From Pseudoips prasinana (Eukaryota > Arthropoda > Insecta > Lepidoptera > Nolidae), in contig OX621246.1 of assembly GCA_951640165.1 (NCBI GenBank), positions 34,428,501 to 34,492,500 on the forward strand: 64,000 nt of DNA. The letters are read 5' to 3'. Within the stretch, counting starts at the first letter, position 1, and each line of letters opens with the position of its first letter. This document shows positions 30,613 through 41,096 of the stretch, piece by piece. The notes beneath the pieces are model-generated. The model made no database searches and was not told the origin of the DNA. It saw only the letters and a program-made list of their open reading frames with translations. The position numbers were made by a program, and so were the translations under genes.

Positions 30613-31286
30613 AATTATCGTGGGGAAATTCTACAGATGTCCAACGAGCATTCTTGTCGCAAAAGAGATGCATTATGGCAATGGTTAATATCCCTCCTTG
30701 GGATTCATGTAAACCACACTTTAAAAAGATAAACATATTGCCTTTACCAGGTATATGTACTTTCTGAAGATCTGTCTATTTGTAAAGTCTAACCCAGCTA
30801 TATTTAAAAAAGCAAAGGATATTTACCCTCGAAATACTAGACGAGGGGATAGACTTGTCATGGATATTGCACCTAAAACAACTTTATTCCAAAAAAATTG
30901 TTACCCTATGTGTATAAAAATCTACAACCAACTTCCATCAAATGTCCAACAACTACTGTTAGTAAAATTGAAAAGAGTTTAAAAGAATATATTGATGGAA
31001 AAAATGTTTTACTCTGTTGACCAATGCATGGCTACATATAAAATTATAAAATGTGACATAAATTCACTATTATACCTATTTATATACTCCTATTTTAATT
31101 TTACTAAATGCTAAAAGCTATGAGCATATTATTTACTGTATTGTGACAATGAATTATTATAAGCTATGTACTATGTTCGCATGCCTTGAAAAGGCTAAAT
31201 AGATTATAAGGACTACCCTATAATAAGACCTGCATACGTTGTAAACTCTATTTACTGTGAACTGTGAATAAATGAAATGAAATGAA
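30613..31286 (+). pseudogene. LINE 3' end (reverse transcriptase C terminus), family A
   Basis: The frame WGNSTDVQRAFLSQKRCIMA ... PPWDSCKPHFKKINILPLPG runs to a stop, then resumes one frame over as FLKICLFVKSNPAIFKKAKD ... CIKIYNQLPSNVQQL. This is the classic C-terminal end of Jockey-type LINE ORF2. A frameshift near 30750 breaks it. The 3' UTR ends in an ATGAA simple repeat at about 31272-31286. An inverted relative is inserted in a SINE at 44309-44687. Confidence 0.78.
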
Positions 31287-32330
31287 GGATGTTCATTGTG
31301 AAAATATAGTGTTCAAACAAGAACATTCAGAGGCCGTGTACTAGTGAATTTTCTTCCTGAGTATTATTTTACTGGGAACTAAGCTAGGCAAATAAGTCAC
31401 AGTACAGACAAAGATAGTCGCACGCGAACCCTTCGGTTAATAAAGCCTAAGACTCTCAGGGTATTAGCAGAAGTAACGTATGGTCCCATTAGCCGGCGAG
31501 GCGATCCGCGGAGGTAAATGTAAGGCGATTAATTATCGGATAGCCAGTAGGCTCTGCGTTTATTTTAGTTAGTTATTTATTAAAGTCATTAATTAGCTAA
31601 AGGATACAATATATTAATTTATTAGTAAGCTGCAAGTCTTGTTGCTTCGTTAAGTAATATTTGCGTTTATGTTTTAGCAGATGTTTTAAAATGTTTCTAC
31701 TTAATATCCATTTATATTTTCCCCGTATATTATTTAATCCATTGTACTTACCATTAAAATACAGTTCTTTTCCGTGTGTATTCCAGATAAAAGTCATACG
31801 TCGTATTTAGACAATTACATAAATTTCAATATCAACACATTTCTTTTTATCATCATTTTCTTTTCAGCCGAAATCATCTAACGCTCGAAATAGGCATCCC
31901 CGAAAGAACTCTACAATTGCTGGTCTTGTGCTACCCGCATTCAATGGCTTCAATTCAATTGTTGGGCAGGTCTCCTGCAAGATAATAGATCCATGTTGCA
32001 GGAGATCCGCCCAAGCTGCGTCTTCCGGTTCGTGGTCGCCATTCTTTCGCATTTTGCCTCCGTGAACGGCCGTCGGCGACGGTTTTACGAACTATATGAT
32101 CCACCAACTGTTCGCTTTAGAACATAAATCTTATGAAAAGGACAGGACATAATTTAGTTTTAGGAAATACTGTGAGAAGATACAGGAACCTGACAACGAA
32201 TTATGCGCCGGTTGCGTATATTAGGACGGGTATTGCAAGCAGTTTTAGTAGATTGACAATTCTATGTATACTCTGTTCTTTTCATATAAGTTATATTAGA
32301 GAGATATAATGACGTTTCATTCATTTTTTT
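31287..32330. other. Netrin intron with an orphan 62-codon ORF
   Basis: A minus-strand ORF (31864-32052) runs from ATG to stop and reads MRKNGDHEPEDAAWADLLQH and onward. It is GC-richer than its surroundings but I recognise no family and see no splice context. It may be a LINE scrap. The rest is AT-rich and unassigned. Confidence 0.35.
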
Positions 32331-32570
32331 TATGGACAATGTTACACAGATCATCCTACCCCCAAAAAAATCAAAGCTTGTACTATGGGTACCAGGCGAC
32401 GATATACATACTTATATAGATAGATAAATACTTAAATACATAGGAAACATCCATGACTCAGAAATAAATATTCGTGCTCAACACACAAATATTTGCACTT
32501 ACCGGGATTCAAACCCAGGACCACCAGCTTCGTAGGCAGGAGCACTACCAACTAGGCTACGGTGACCGTC
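32331..32570 (-). repeat. tRNA-derived SINE family 1, copy 4
   Basis: Reverse complement of the 10290-10553 copy. The complemented B box reads GGGATTCAAACCCAGG with one change. The head ends CTACGGTGACCGTC. Confidence 0.86.
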
Positions 32571-32696
32571 AACAAGTTTAGTAGTAGCAGTAAAATATGG
32601 AAGCAATGGTATGGTACTAACGACTATAGTTGTACCACTCTCGAAGAAGAAAGTGTTGAGGCTCGTCAGAAATTAAAAATAAGTGCTAAATCCACT

Positions 32697-32923
32697 TGTT
32701 CGGTGTACGGATGGATATGTAAATGATAACGTTTGATATTTGATATAATATTTAATTATTACCCCAAAATGATATAAAATTGATATAATGTATTGATAAA
32801 TGATATATGATTGATGCCGAGCAGTGAACTGACCGCGAGGCGAGCGACCGCACCGCGGCGGCTCGCTTTCGCTGTGTCAGCGTAACGTGATTACCTAAAT
32901 GTTCGATTTACGAAATCCGAACA
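32697..32923 (-). repeat. 3' LTR of the BEL/Pao element
   Basis: The ends are TGTTCGGTGTACGG and AAATCCGAACA. Identical by eye to 38412-38638. The GC-rich segment near 32830-32880 (GACCGCGAGGCGAGCGACCG) contrasts with AT-rich GATATAAAATTGATATAATG. Confidence 0.95.
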
Positions 32924-33060
32924 TGCTCCCGGGCCGGAGATAAAAGTTGATGATGATGATTCATGATTACAAAAACACGAAAAAAATACAAAATATAGCA
33001 ATCTTAAGTATAACAGTGTAAAATTAAAATTGTCTGTAATATAACTTAGTGTAAATTAAT

Positions 33061-34388
33061 TCACGAAAATGTCTTAGATCTAGATACAAAGAAACGTTTT
33101 GATTGTACAGGGGAGGTAGCTGTATCAGCTACCGATTTATTGTTCGCACTTTCATTAATCACAACACACTCATCACTCGCGATAGGATTGCTCATTTTCA
33201 CTACACTTGTGATAGTTCCGTTGCCGCTGCTGTTCTGGGAACGAGCGTCTGGGACGCGCGTCCGTCTCCACCACCAGCAGGCTGCAATGACCGCAAGGAT
33301 CAATGTTCCTAGCACTGCAATGTAGCTTATAACGTATTGGTGTACGTCGTGCTGTGATAACTCAAAATCGGCTGATCTGGCATTCTTCTTAATTAGTTCA
33401 ATTTGTTTATGTATTGAATTTAGGCTATTGTTTATTAGTATGTGGTCACCAGGATCTAGATACTCTGATGGTAATGATATATTAAGGATGTGATTTATTG
33501 GTGCGATCTTCGGTATGACTTGTTCCTGATTCATGTATAATTTATTTTTTCTGCTACTATCATGCGAATAAAACGTGAATTGATTTGCCTTTACCATACA
33601 TTTCTCACTGAACCGTATAAGACCGGACTTTCTGATATTTGCATTTGAAATGTGATCTTCACAAATAATTCTGAGACTAATACTCGAACAGGCAAAGTAT
33701 AAATGAGTGTTTAAGGCATTCAGTGCCGTCCACTGATCTTTACAGGATTCTTTTTTATAGTGACACAATTCATTATTATTATTCTCTAATATGCAGAATT
33801 TTTCATTATTTTCTAGGTGTGTTATCGGGCCCTTTAATGTACACAAATATGACTCATCATAGTGCATACATTGTTGAATTTCTTCGTTTGATGTTAATAT
33901 ATATGCATCCTTTTTAACATTGATTGCTATAATGGTAGTCACGGGGATCACACTAATCATCATATTGTTCTGAATAGAACGAGGAATATGTATTATTTTG
34001 TAAATGTCGTACTCATCTCTACTGATCAAAGGGAACTTTATTTCAAAAATGAAGTAATTTTGGGTCACACGTGCTTTTACTTTCAAAAATTGATACATCT
34101 TTTGCAAATCACTGTGGATGTTATCTAATGGCAACCGCATATCATTTTTCAGTTGTCCTGATATAGTGTGTAGTTCATTTAAGAGCTGTTCTGGTGTCAA
34201 CAAATGTACATTAAATCTACCGTGAAACGTATCCGTAAGGGTACCCAACAATGTTTCTTGGAGCCTTCTTAAATTTGATAACATGCTGTTGGTAGTTATT
34301 GCTGACACAACAAAATCTTCTGACATTGATAAATTCCCTATTTGTTCTTTTAAATAGTTTGTGGCTTTGTCTATGCCCCATATGTCTA
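33061..34388 (-). CDS. Envelope-like protein, N-terminally truncated (BEL/Pao env)
   Basis: The open frame runs 33061-34395. The product resembles the envelope-like (baculovirus-F-related) proteins carried by some insect LTR elements, which would mediate membrane fusion. Seen directly: a helical, Leu-rich N-terminal part, a cysteine-rich middle (~residues 175-265), one strong hydrophobic membrane segment near residues 351-373 (YVISYIAVLGTLILAVIAAC) followed by Arg, and a ~66-residue polar tail. There is no ATG or signal peptide, because the internal deletion removed the 5' part of the gene including any cleavage site region. The rest of the frame has no stop. Family placement is inference. 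Confidence 0.75.
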
Positions 34389-35951
34389 TTTCCAACGCCC
34401 ACTATCTCCGTTTAACCACCCCAATACGACCATGGAGTCAGTCCACCCGTACACCTTGATGTTGTAATTGTTGTAACATTCTGATATTTTTGATATAAGC
34501 TTACTTACGAGATGTGCACCGCACAACTCTAGTTTTGGTAATGATATAACTTTTTTGTTCGACGTAAGCTTTGTTTTTGCAGCTACTAATATAACGGAGT
34601 ATTTATCCTGCTTTTTGATCCTGGCATACACGGCTCCTGCGTACGCTCGAAGAGAAGCATCGGAAAATGCGTGAAACTCGATACCACTTTCTTCAGAACA
34701 GCCTAACCAGCGGGATATTTTTATTTGATTTATTGTATTGATATCTGACGTTATCTTAATCCATTCTTTGTAGATATTTTCCGGTATGACGTCATCCCAT
34801 TGTAATTTTTCAAGCCATATACGTTGAAATAGAAGTTTTAACTTCGTAACAACTGGCGCTAGCCACCCCAATGGGTCAAATATCTTTGATATTTCGGCTA
34901 AAAGCTTTCTTTTTGTTATTTTTCGTGATGTGTCTAATGATACGTTACATTTAAATGATAATTGATCAGTTGACGAATCCCATAAGATACCTAATATTTT
35001 TCCAGCAGTGTCATCAGATTTAAAAGTAAAAATGTTCGCCTCTGAGCTCTCTTCTCTTTTGATAGTTTCTAACAATGCCGCGTTATTCGCTGACCATTTC
35101 CGTAGAGTAAATCCTGCTGATTTCATTAATTGACATAACTCATTGATTATTTGTTTCCCAAATTGAAGGCTATGGGCCCCATGGACCAGATCGTCCATAT
35201 ACAGAGAATTAAAAACAACTTTTGCAGCGTCAGGATATTTGTCCTGTTCATCAGAAGCCAACCTCCTCAGCGTCATCATCGCCAGGAACGGGGCTGCCTT
35301 TGTTCCATATGTTATTGTAGTTAATTGATATTGTTTGATTGATTCATATGGCGTGTCTCGCCACAAGATTTTTTGCAACGTTTGCTGATCTTTGTTTATA
35401 AGTACCTGTCTGTACATCTTTTCTAAATCTGCTGTGTATGCATATTGATACTGACGCCACTTTAATATCAAAGCTTGCAAGTCCTGTTGTAAGTTCGGGC
35501 CTTTGAACATAACGTCGTTTAGGCTTTTACCTGAGGAAGTTCGTGACGACGCGTTAAAAACCACTCGTAATTTAGTAGTAACGGCGTTTGCGCGTTGTAC
35601 TGCGTGGTGTGGAAGAAAACATTCTATTTCACTTGATTGTTGATATGTGCTTTTCATGTGTCCCAGAGCACGATACTCCCTGATAAATGTTTTGTATTCT
35701 TGAGCTAACGTGGGTTCTTCCACAAATTTTCTCTCCAAACTACGAAACTGCGCACCCGCAATTTCTTTTGACGATCCTAGTTGCTCCTTAAAATCCTCGT
35801 GTAAAGGCAGCTTAACTTCGTAACGACCGTCTGACCGTCGCTTTGTGGTCTCGTTGTATAACTGAATACATTTCTGATCCTCCTCACTATACTCAGATTT
35901 TTCACTTATTTCTTCTACTTCCCAGAATTTTGGGCTGACCTTGATATTCAC
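34386..35951 (-). CDS. BEL/Pao reverse transcriptase and partial RNase H
   Basis: A 521-codon frame. It begins at the conserved KFWEVEEISE region, then shows VRVVFNASSRT-like LRVVFNASSRTSSGKSLNDV, ADLEKMYRQVLI, and the catalytic SLYMDDLVHGAHS (~residue 245). The thumb includes FDPLGWLAPV. RNase H begins at FHAFSDASLRAYAGAVY and stops at GWTDSMVVLGWLNGDSGRWK. Intact relatives continue into FVANRV and integrase; here the reading runs into a TAG at the deletion junction. It overlaps the preceding ORF by 50 nt in another frame, so a frameshift separates them. Confidence 0.93.
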   Translation of the reverse strand: MNIKVSPKFWEVEEISEKSEYSEEDQKCIQLYNETTKRRSDGRYEVKLPLHEDFKEQLGSSKEIAGAQFRSLERKFVEEPTLAQEYKTFIREYRALGHMKSTYQQSSEIECFLPHHAVQRANAVTTKLRVVFNASSRTSSGKSLNDVMFKGPNLQQDLQALILKWRQYQYAYTADLEKMYRQVLINKDQQTLQKILWRDTPYESIKQYQLTTITYGTKAAPFLAMMTLRRLASDEQDKYPDAAKVVFNSLYMDDLVHGAHSLQFGKQIINELCQLMKSAGFTLRKWSANNAALLETIKREESSEANIFTFKSDDTAGKILGILWDSSTDQLSFKCNVSLDTSRKITKRKLLAEISKIFDPLGWLAPVVTKLKLLFQRIWLEKLQWDDVIPENIYKEWIKITSDINTINQIKISRWLGCSEESGIEFHAFSDASLRAYAGAVYARIKKQDKYSVILVAAKTKLTSNKKVISLPKLELCGAHLVSKLISKISECYNNYNIKVYGWTDSMVVLGWLNGDSGRWK

Positions 35952-37092
35952 GCCTGTACATACCGTCTAGCATAATAATTGCATATATATCGGCTCCTAA
36001 TAATAAATCTACGGACCGACTGTTAAAGAATTCAGGATCTGCGAGTTTGATATTTTGAATGTGTTGCCATGAAGGTTTGTCAAAGGTTGAGTTGGGTAAT
36101 TTTTTAATTAAATTATTCATGATAAGTACTCTTGCTTCAAATGAAAAATCATTACATGTTGATAGACAGCTTATGTTTAACATTCCCTTACACGTGCTCC
36201 CTTTTTCTCCAATTCCAAAAACGACTCCCTTGTAAGCTTGACGCTTCAACCCTAACATCTGTGCGGCATTCTCAGTGATAAGTGATATTTGCGACCCTTG
36301 ATCAATAAGAGCTCGCAAAGTTTGATAGGTACCATCAGCCGACATAACTTTTACCAATGCAGTTGACAACAAAATTTCTGATGATTCTTTTTGCGAAACA
36401 TGTGTGCGCATCACATTTTGCTTATTATATTTATTAGAATTACTGCACCTTGCACTCGACTGACCGGACATTGACTTTTGCTGTGTACAAGCGTCATGTA
36501 ACAATGTATTGTGAAATTCTGTGCATGAGCGACAACTTTTCGAAGAATAACAGGGCTTTCCATTATGTGGATATAAGCAATTCTTACAAATATTGAGATT
36601 AGATACAGTTTTTAATCTCATCATATTATCCATATCTAAAAATTTCTGGCACATAAATAGCCCGTGTGCTTGTTGACATAAAGGACATGTTTTATAAGGG
36701 TTGGGCTCGGATGATGCATGATACGATTTATTCAATGGTTTGTACTCGCGTGACTCACGTGTTTGCCTATTATAATTATGGTTGGCATTATAATGACTAA
36801 CATTCGCAGGTTTGTTCAGGAACGACTTCTGACAAGACGATTGACATGATTTTTTGGTTGCATTGTCTTGTTTACGTCTCTGCTCGAGGGTATTGAATTT
36901 GCCCTCCAAAAATGTAATCAAATCTTGAAGGTTGGGTATTGCCTTAGGGTCCTTAAGCGATTGTAAGTAGCTGTCATGCGTTACAGAGTCTAGCTTTTGA
37001 CTCAATATATGCTCTACTATTGGGTCCCAATTTTTTATATCAACACCTAAGTTCTTAATACCGTTAAGACTCTCTAATGTTACGTCATGCAT
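35902..37092 (-). CDS. BEL/Pao Gag C-terminal region and aspartic protease
   Basis: The frame follows the gag ORF after a 13-nt overlap. It starts MHDVTLESLNGIKNLG, the usual gag continuation. Zinc-binding cysteines follow (CPLCQQAHGLFMCQ, CKNCLYPHNGKPC, CRSCTEFHNTLLH). The retropepsin-like protease has ALIDQGSQISLITENAAQML (DQGS instead of DTGS, typical of this superfamily) near residue 270, then LLGADIY. It would process the polyprotein. The gag frame and this one differ by slippage at the T7 and A7 runs near 37092-37112. Confidence 0.88.
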   Translation of the reverse strand: MHDVTLESLNGIKNLGVDIKNWDPIVEHILSQKLDSVTHDSYLQSLKDPKAIPNLQDLITFLEGKFNTLEQRRKQDNATKKSCQSSCQKSFLNKPANVSHYNANHNYNRQTRESREYKPLNKSYHASSEPNPYKTCPLCQQAHGLFMCQKFLDMDNMMRLKTVSNLNICKNCLYPHNGKPCYSSKSCRSCTEFHNTLLHDACTQQKSMSGQSSARCSNSNKYNKQNVMRTHVSQKESSEILLSTALVKVMSADGTYQTLRALIDQGSQISLITENAAQMLGLKRQAYKGVVFGIGEKGSTCKGMLNISCLSTCNDFSFEARVLIMNNLIKKLPNSTFDKPSWQHIQNIKLADPEFFNSRSVDLLLGADIYAIIMLDGMYRREYQGQPKILGSRRNK

Positions 37093-38147
37093 TTTTTTAA
37101 TTTCAAAAAAACGGATTGATATTGCATTTGAGGTAGATTCATAAGATCATTTAAATACGCAGATAGTATGCGTTTTTTATTCGTATATCTATTCTGAAGC
37201 AACTCCCATGCTGTGGTATAATTTTCGGCACTGATAGCTAAATGTTGTATTAGCTTTTCTGCATCGCCACGCAGTTTGCTCTTCAAATGCTGCATTTTTT
37301 GGACTTTTGATAATGTAGGATTTAAATTTACGGTTTCGTTAAATAAATCTTTAAATGATATCCATTGCTGATAATTACCGGTGAAAATGGGTATGTCAAC
37401 TTTCGGGGTAGACTTTTCCCGATGAGCTACCGCGTGTAATTTGGTATTAATTGCTTTCTTCAGATTCATATACGCTGCTTCTTGCTGAGAAAACGTTTCA
37501 TGATATTCTAAATCAATTTCCCCATATGATACATCCTCAATTTCCCAATGCAGGGTGTCTATTAATCGCCATCGGGCTTTAATTTCAGAGAGAGCATCTT
37601 CGAACTCCCACTGTTCATTAATCAACTTCAAATCTATAGATTTCATGGTACGTGTAAAAGCTTTAAAATGGATAAATTGTTTACGTAACATATCGTCTAG
37701 TTTACTAGATGATCCAGTTGACCGTTTTCCCTTTGACCACATACATACTTCTATAGCCTCAGACTCATTCTCACACTGTTTCTTCTCTGCCTGCTGCTCT
37801 CGTTCAACCTCAATTTCCTCCTGCTTGCTACTCCCCGGCTGTGATTCCTCGTAAGATGAAGAAGAAGATAGCTTTGATTTGCTTATAATATATGCCTTTA
37901 CCTCAGCATATAGCTGCTTCGTTGCCATAAATTCATTCCGTGCAAAATAAGGACGTTGCTTGTCCTCAAACGGCGCAAGTTTTTTATGATTTAATTGATA
38001 CTCCGACCAATATGTTTCCAAAGTTTCCAATTTTCTATTATAATAATTAGGTGACGACCTACGTTCCTCGCCATCCTTTTTCATGTTAATAAGGAGTTTC
38101 TCCATTGCCATGGAGATCTCCGATTGCGTGTCGTATATGTGTTCCAT
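37080..38147 (-). CDS. BEL/Pao Gag N-terminal region
   Basis: A 355-residue frame from the ATG at 38147. Residues ~240-340 (KVDIPIFTGNYQQWISFKDL ... LRGDAEKLIQHLAISAENY) form the DUF1759-like capsid region typical of BEL/Pao Gag. The N-terminal part is coiled-coil and acidic (EEIEVEREQQAEKKQCENES). It ends at KLKKCMT after the homopolymer frameshift. Its product would assemble virus-like particles in the cytoplasm. Confidence 0.9.
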   Translation of the reverse strand: MEHIYDTQSEISMAMEKLLINMKKDGEERRSSPNYYNRKLETLETYWSEYQLNHKKLAPFEDKQRPYFARNEFMATKQLYAEVKAYIISKSKLSSSSSYEESQPGSSKQEEIEVEREQQAEKKQCENESEAIEVCMWSKGKRSTGSSSKLDDMLRKQFIHFKAFTRTMKSIDLKLINEQWEFEDALSEIKARWRLIDTLHWEIEDVSYGEIDLEYHETFSQQEAAYMNLKKAINTKLHAVAHREKSTPKVDIPIFTGNYQQWISFKDLFNETVNLNPTLSKVQKMQHLKSKLRGDAEKLIQHLAISAENYTTAWELLQNRYTNKKRILSAYLNDLMNLPQMQYQSVFLKLKKCMT

Positions 38148-38394
38148 GATAATGATTGATATTGATATTTAGTGCTAATAAAGTAATGGACTGATCTTAC
38201 TTGGATTTGATGATACTTGTCTTAAAGATGATAGCGCCTTTCTGCTGTCGATCTGATGATATGATGATACTTGATATACGCTGGTCTTCCTCCGATGATA
38301 TATGATACGCACAGTAACACTGCCCCCCAATGATAGCATACAATGCACTGTAATCCACGTGTCCTAGCCCTTACCAACCCGCGCGATAGGTTTT

Positions 38395-38410
38395 AGGCTC
38401 GATAGGACCA
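38395..38410 (-). other. Primer binding site of the BEL/Pao element
   Basis: Minus strand TGGTCCTATCGAGCC begins one base inside the 5' LTR and starts with the obligate TGG complement of tRNA CCA. I do not assign the tRNA. Confidence 0.7.
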
Positions 38411-38411
38411 A

Positions 38412-38638
38412 TGTTCGGTGTACGGATGGATATGTAAATGATAACGTTTGATATTTGATATAATATTTAATTATTACCCCAAAATGATATAAAATTGATA
38501 TAATGTATTGATAAATGATATATGATTGATGCCGAGCAGTGAACTGACCGCGAGGCGAGCGACCGCACCGCGGCGGCTCGCTTTCGCTGTGTCAGCGTAA
38601 CGTGATTACCTAAATGTTCGATTTACGAAATCCGAACA
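38412..38638 (-). repeat. 5' LTR of the BEL/Pao element
   Basis: 227 bp, identical by eye to 32697-32923. It should hold the promoter. Confidence 0.95.
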
Positions 38639-38643
38639 CCACT

Positions 38644-39413
38644 TGACTACCTTTGTGTTTGAGCGGTATAATCTTTTCCGTTGGACCTTTGCGTCCGGGA
38701 GCTTGCGGATTTACGAGGAACAATATCCCTACCACAATGAAGATTTATTTCGAAGTCTGGTCTGTAGACTAATCTAATATGCAAATCTAAAAAGAAGTTT
38801 CCTTTCCAACTTCGCTAACACGGAGCGACCATTCATTTACTCAAGCTTTATACACATCTACACCATAACACATACGAACACACTAATAAAAATTAGGATT
38901 TATCATCTGCTGTCTACGCCTGTCAAACAATGACATACAAATCATAGCACAGGACGACTACAAAGACCGCGGAATATTTTTGAAACAACGCCATCTGTGA
39001 ACCAATACATTCAACAGATCGCGCTCGTTGACAGTTTTATGCATAGGGGCGGCGTGTACGCAGCACAAGTTACGACCGCGTCAACGTATGTCTGCCTTTT
39101 TGTATTTAGAATTAGGCGCATCACATACTGAGACATCCTAACTAATATAATGATCAATTGATATTACATACTTTTAAAATATAAAATATGCCATTTAGCT
39201 ACAACAATTCTTAAAGACTAACCATACGTTCAAATTCTCCTTGGATTTGAATTAATTGGCTTCCTAAGATTTATTTTAGCAAGACGGTACCCGGTAACAT
39301 TATTGGCGACCGATAAAATAAGTTTCTGAGAAATTGTAGCTAGCCAGATGGAGTTTTCATCTCCGGTAACATAATGTATATACTGAGTTTGAGCCAAATC
39401 AGTTTAAGATTTC
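38644..39413. other. Unassigned sequence, left half continues at 32580-32696
   Basis: The BEL/Pao element split this region. On the minus strand a frame reads VGILFLVNPQAPGRKGPTEK then IIPLKHKGSQ across the right edge and would continue past the target site to a stop near 32660. It looks coding-like but I recognise no family. Further right, AACAACGCCATCTGTGAACC is a phrase seen in other insect repeats. Confidence 0.35.
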
Positions 39414-39600
39414 GAAATTGGCTAAGACAGTCGCCTCGCCGCTTCGTGTCACGGGTTTGAGTCCCGCGCTGGACAACTATTTGTGTGACCCATAAATAGT
39501 TGTTCTGAGTTTGGATGTAATTTGTGTCCGTCTATTATATGTTTGTAAAGTACCCCGCGAGACAGGGACCAGACTCCCTAGTGCAGGCGTAGTCTTTATT
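39414..39600 (+). repeat. tRNA-derived SINE (GTGTCCGTC family)
   Basis: The head has GGCTAAGACAGTCGCCTCGC and the B box GGTTTGAGTCCC. The body has ATTTGTGTGACCCATAAATA and TAAAGTACCCCGCGAGACAG. The same body occurs at 14642-14700 and 13120-13205. Confidence 0.68.
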
Positions 39601-40045
39601 TAAAAGAAAACAAAAAGAAATAATCATCAGATTGCAAATTTTATTTTAGAGTAAATACGCCACCTGTCCCAGCTTTGCGCAAGTAGTTAGTTAGAAATAA
39701 ATTAGTATATTTAAAATATTTCACCCCTATTTTGGTTGATTAATTTGCACAAAAATTGGTTACTATCATATACATATTTGGATATATCACTGATTTTAAA
39801 CATTAGCTTCGGTAAATTACTTACAATTTCCATAAATTGAGATTTTTATAACTTTTTTTAAAATATAAGGATAAGTTGTAAACATGGGAATTAAAGTAAG
39901 AAACCAGTCTAGAACAACAAAGACTACATTTGGCAAATATTAATTGAATATTTTTTTATAGTAAAAATGTACGTGATCTCTAAACACTTGATATGTTGAT
40001 GACAAAATATGATTTACATTATCTTGTTTGTTGCAGTCATTTAAC
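39601..40045. other. Netrin intron, AT-rich, nothing recognised
   Basis: No supported coding or repeat feature. Confidence 0.4.
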
Positions 40046-40303
40046 AATAATAATAATATCTAGGGACAATGTCACACAGGTATGTATATGTCATATCTAG
40101 CCCCAAACTAAGCAAAGCTTGTACTATGGGTACCAGGCGACGATATACATACTTATATAGATAGATAAATACTTATATACATAAAAAATATCCATGACTC
40201 AGAAACACATATTTGTGCTCATCACACAAATATTTGCACCGGGATTCGAACCCAGGACCACCAGATTCGTAGGCAGGCACTACCAACTAGGCTACGGTGT
40301 CCG
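40046..40303 (-). repeat. tRNA-derived SINE family 1, copy 5
   Basis: Reverse complement of 10290-10553 with an AATAATAAT tail at the left and the head CTACGGTGTCCG at the right. A short insertion (GGTATGTATATGTCATAT) lies near 40079. Confidence 0.85.
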
Positions 40304-40643
40304 ACAATAACAGTTATTTTACAATACTGATTATTTAATATTGTAGGATTTTCTTTTACAAGTGGGAAGTTATGCAACCGCTTCCAGTGTACGACGAACC
40401 TTAAAGTGTCTTACGTTAATGTTTATCATATTTCCAGTGTGCGCTATGGTTTATTGTTCTATGGAAATGGTGAATGGATTTATGACGTCACAAGCTGATT
40501 TTACTGTCTTCGTATTTGTTATTTTACTGGTTTCGACAGACCTGAAAGGCATCGGTTTTTATAATTAAGGAAATTTCTATAAAAAAGGAATATTTGTATA
40601 TAAAAGTAATTACCTATACGGCTGTTAAAAAGTACATTATGAT

Positions 40644-40934
40644 ATGCAAACGTTTCGTGTGTATATATTTATTATACAAAAGCCATATATGAATAAATAT
40701 CATAGGACTAATACTACACACTTGCATCTGATCCCAAAATATCCAGAAGATTTATAAAAATTTACATACATACACGCAAACTTTCGCAATTCTAATATTA
40801 GTAGGATAGTATGTAAATTTTTATAAATTTTCTGGATATTTTGGGATCAGATGCAAGTGTGTAGTATTAGTCCTATGATATTTATTCATATATGGCTTTT
40901 GTATAATAAATATATACACACGAAACGTTTGCAA
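40644..40934. repeat. Long inverted repeat, arms ~125 bp
   Basis: The left arm (about 40644-40770) and right arm (about 40810-40934) are reverse complements: AAACGTTTCGTGTGTATATA on the left and TATATACACACGAAACGTTT on the right, with CAAAAGCCATATATGAATAA and its complement between. The loop is a Helitron 5' end in minus orientation (CGCAATTCTAATATTAGTAG). A transcript through it would form a long double-stranded stem. Confidence 0.9.
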
Positions 40935-40935
40935 T

Positions 40936-41096
40936 GAATGCACGAAATGTATGTTTGCGAAAGTTTCACGCAAAAACTACCGAACGGATTTTGATGGAAC
41001 TTTGTAGTAGTATAACTTATGTATCCGAATAATACATAGGATATAATTTATAATGTTTAACGGTTGGTTTGCAGTGAAACCGCGGGACACAACTAG
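40936..41096 (+). mobile_element. Helitron family 1, 5' end replaced by inverted repeat
   Basis: ACGCAAAAACTACCGAACGG, CATAGGATATAATTTATAAT and the terminal GAAACCGCGGGACACAA then CTAG fit the family. The 5' tip is instead found in inverse orientation at 40764-40807 inside the neighbouring palindrome. Confidence 0.65.

Larger units (their letters stand above)
32697..38638 (-). mobile_element. BEL/Pao LTR retrotransposon, integrase deleted, envelope kept
   Basis: A 5.9-kb element on the minus strand, flanked by a 5-bp duplication CCACT (32692-32696 and 38639-38643). The 227-bp LTRs look identical base for base, so insertion was recent. Gene order is gag, zinc knuckle plus protease, reverse transcriptase plus partial RNase H, then an envelope-like ORF. 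The end of RNase H, all of integrase and the start of the envelope are missing, removed by one internal deletion at about 34386-34395. It needs integrase in trans, and gag and pol are also frameshifted. Confidence 0.93.
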
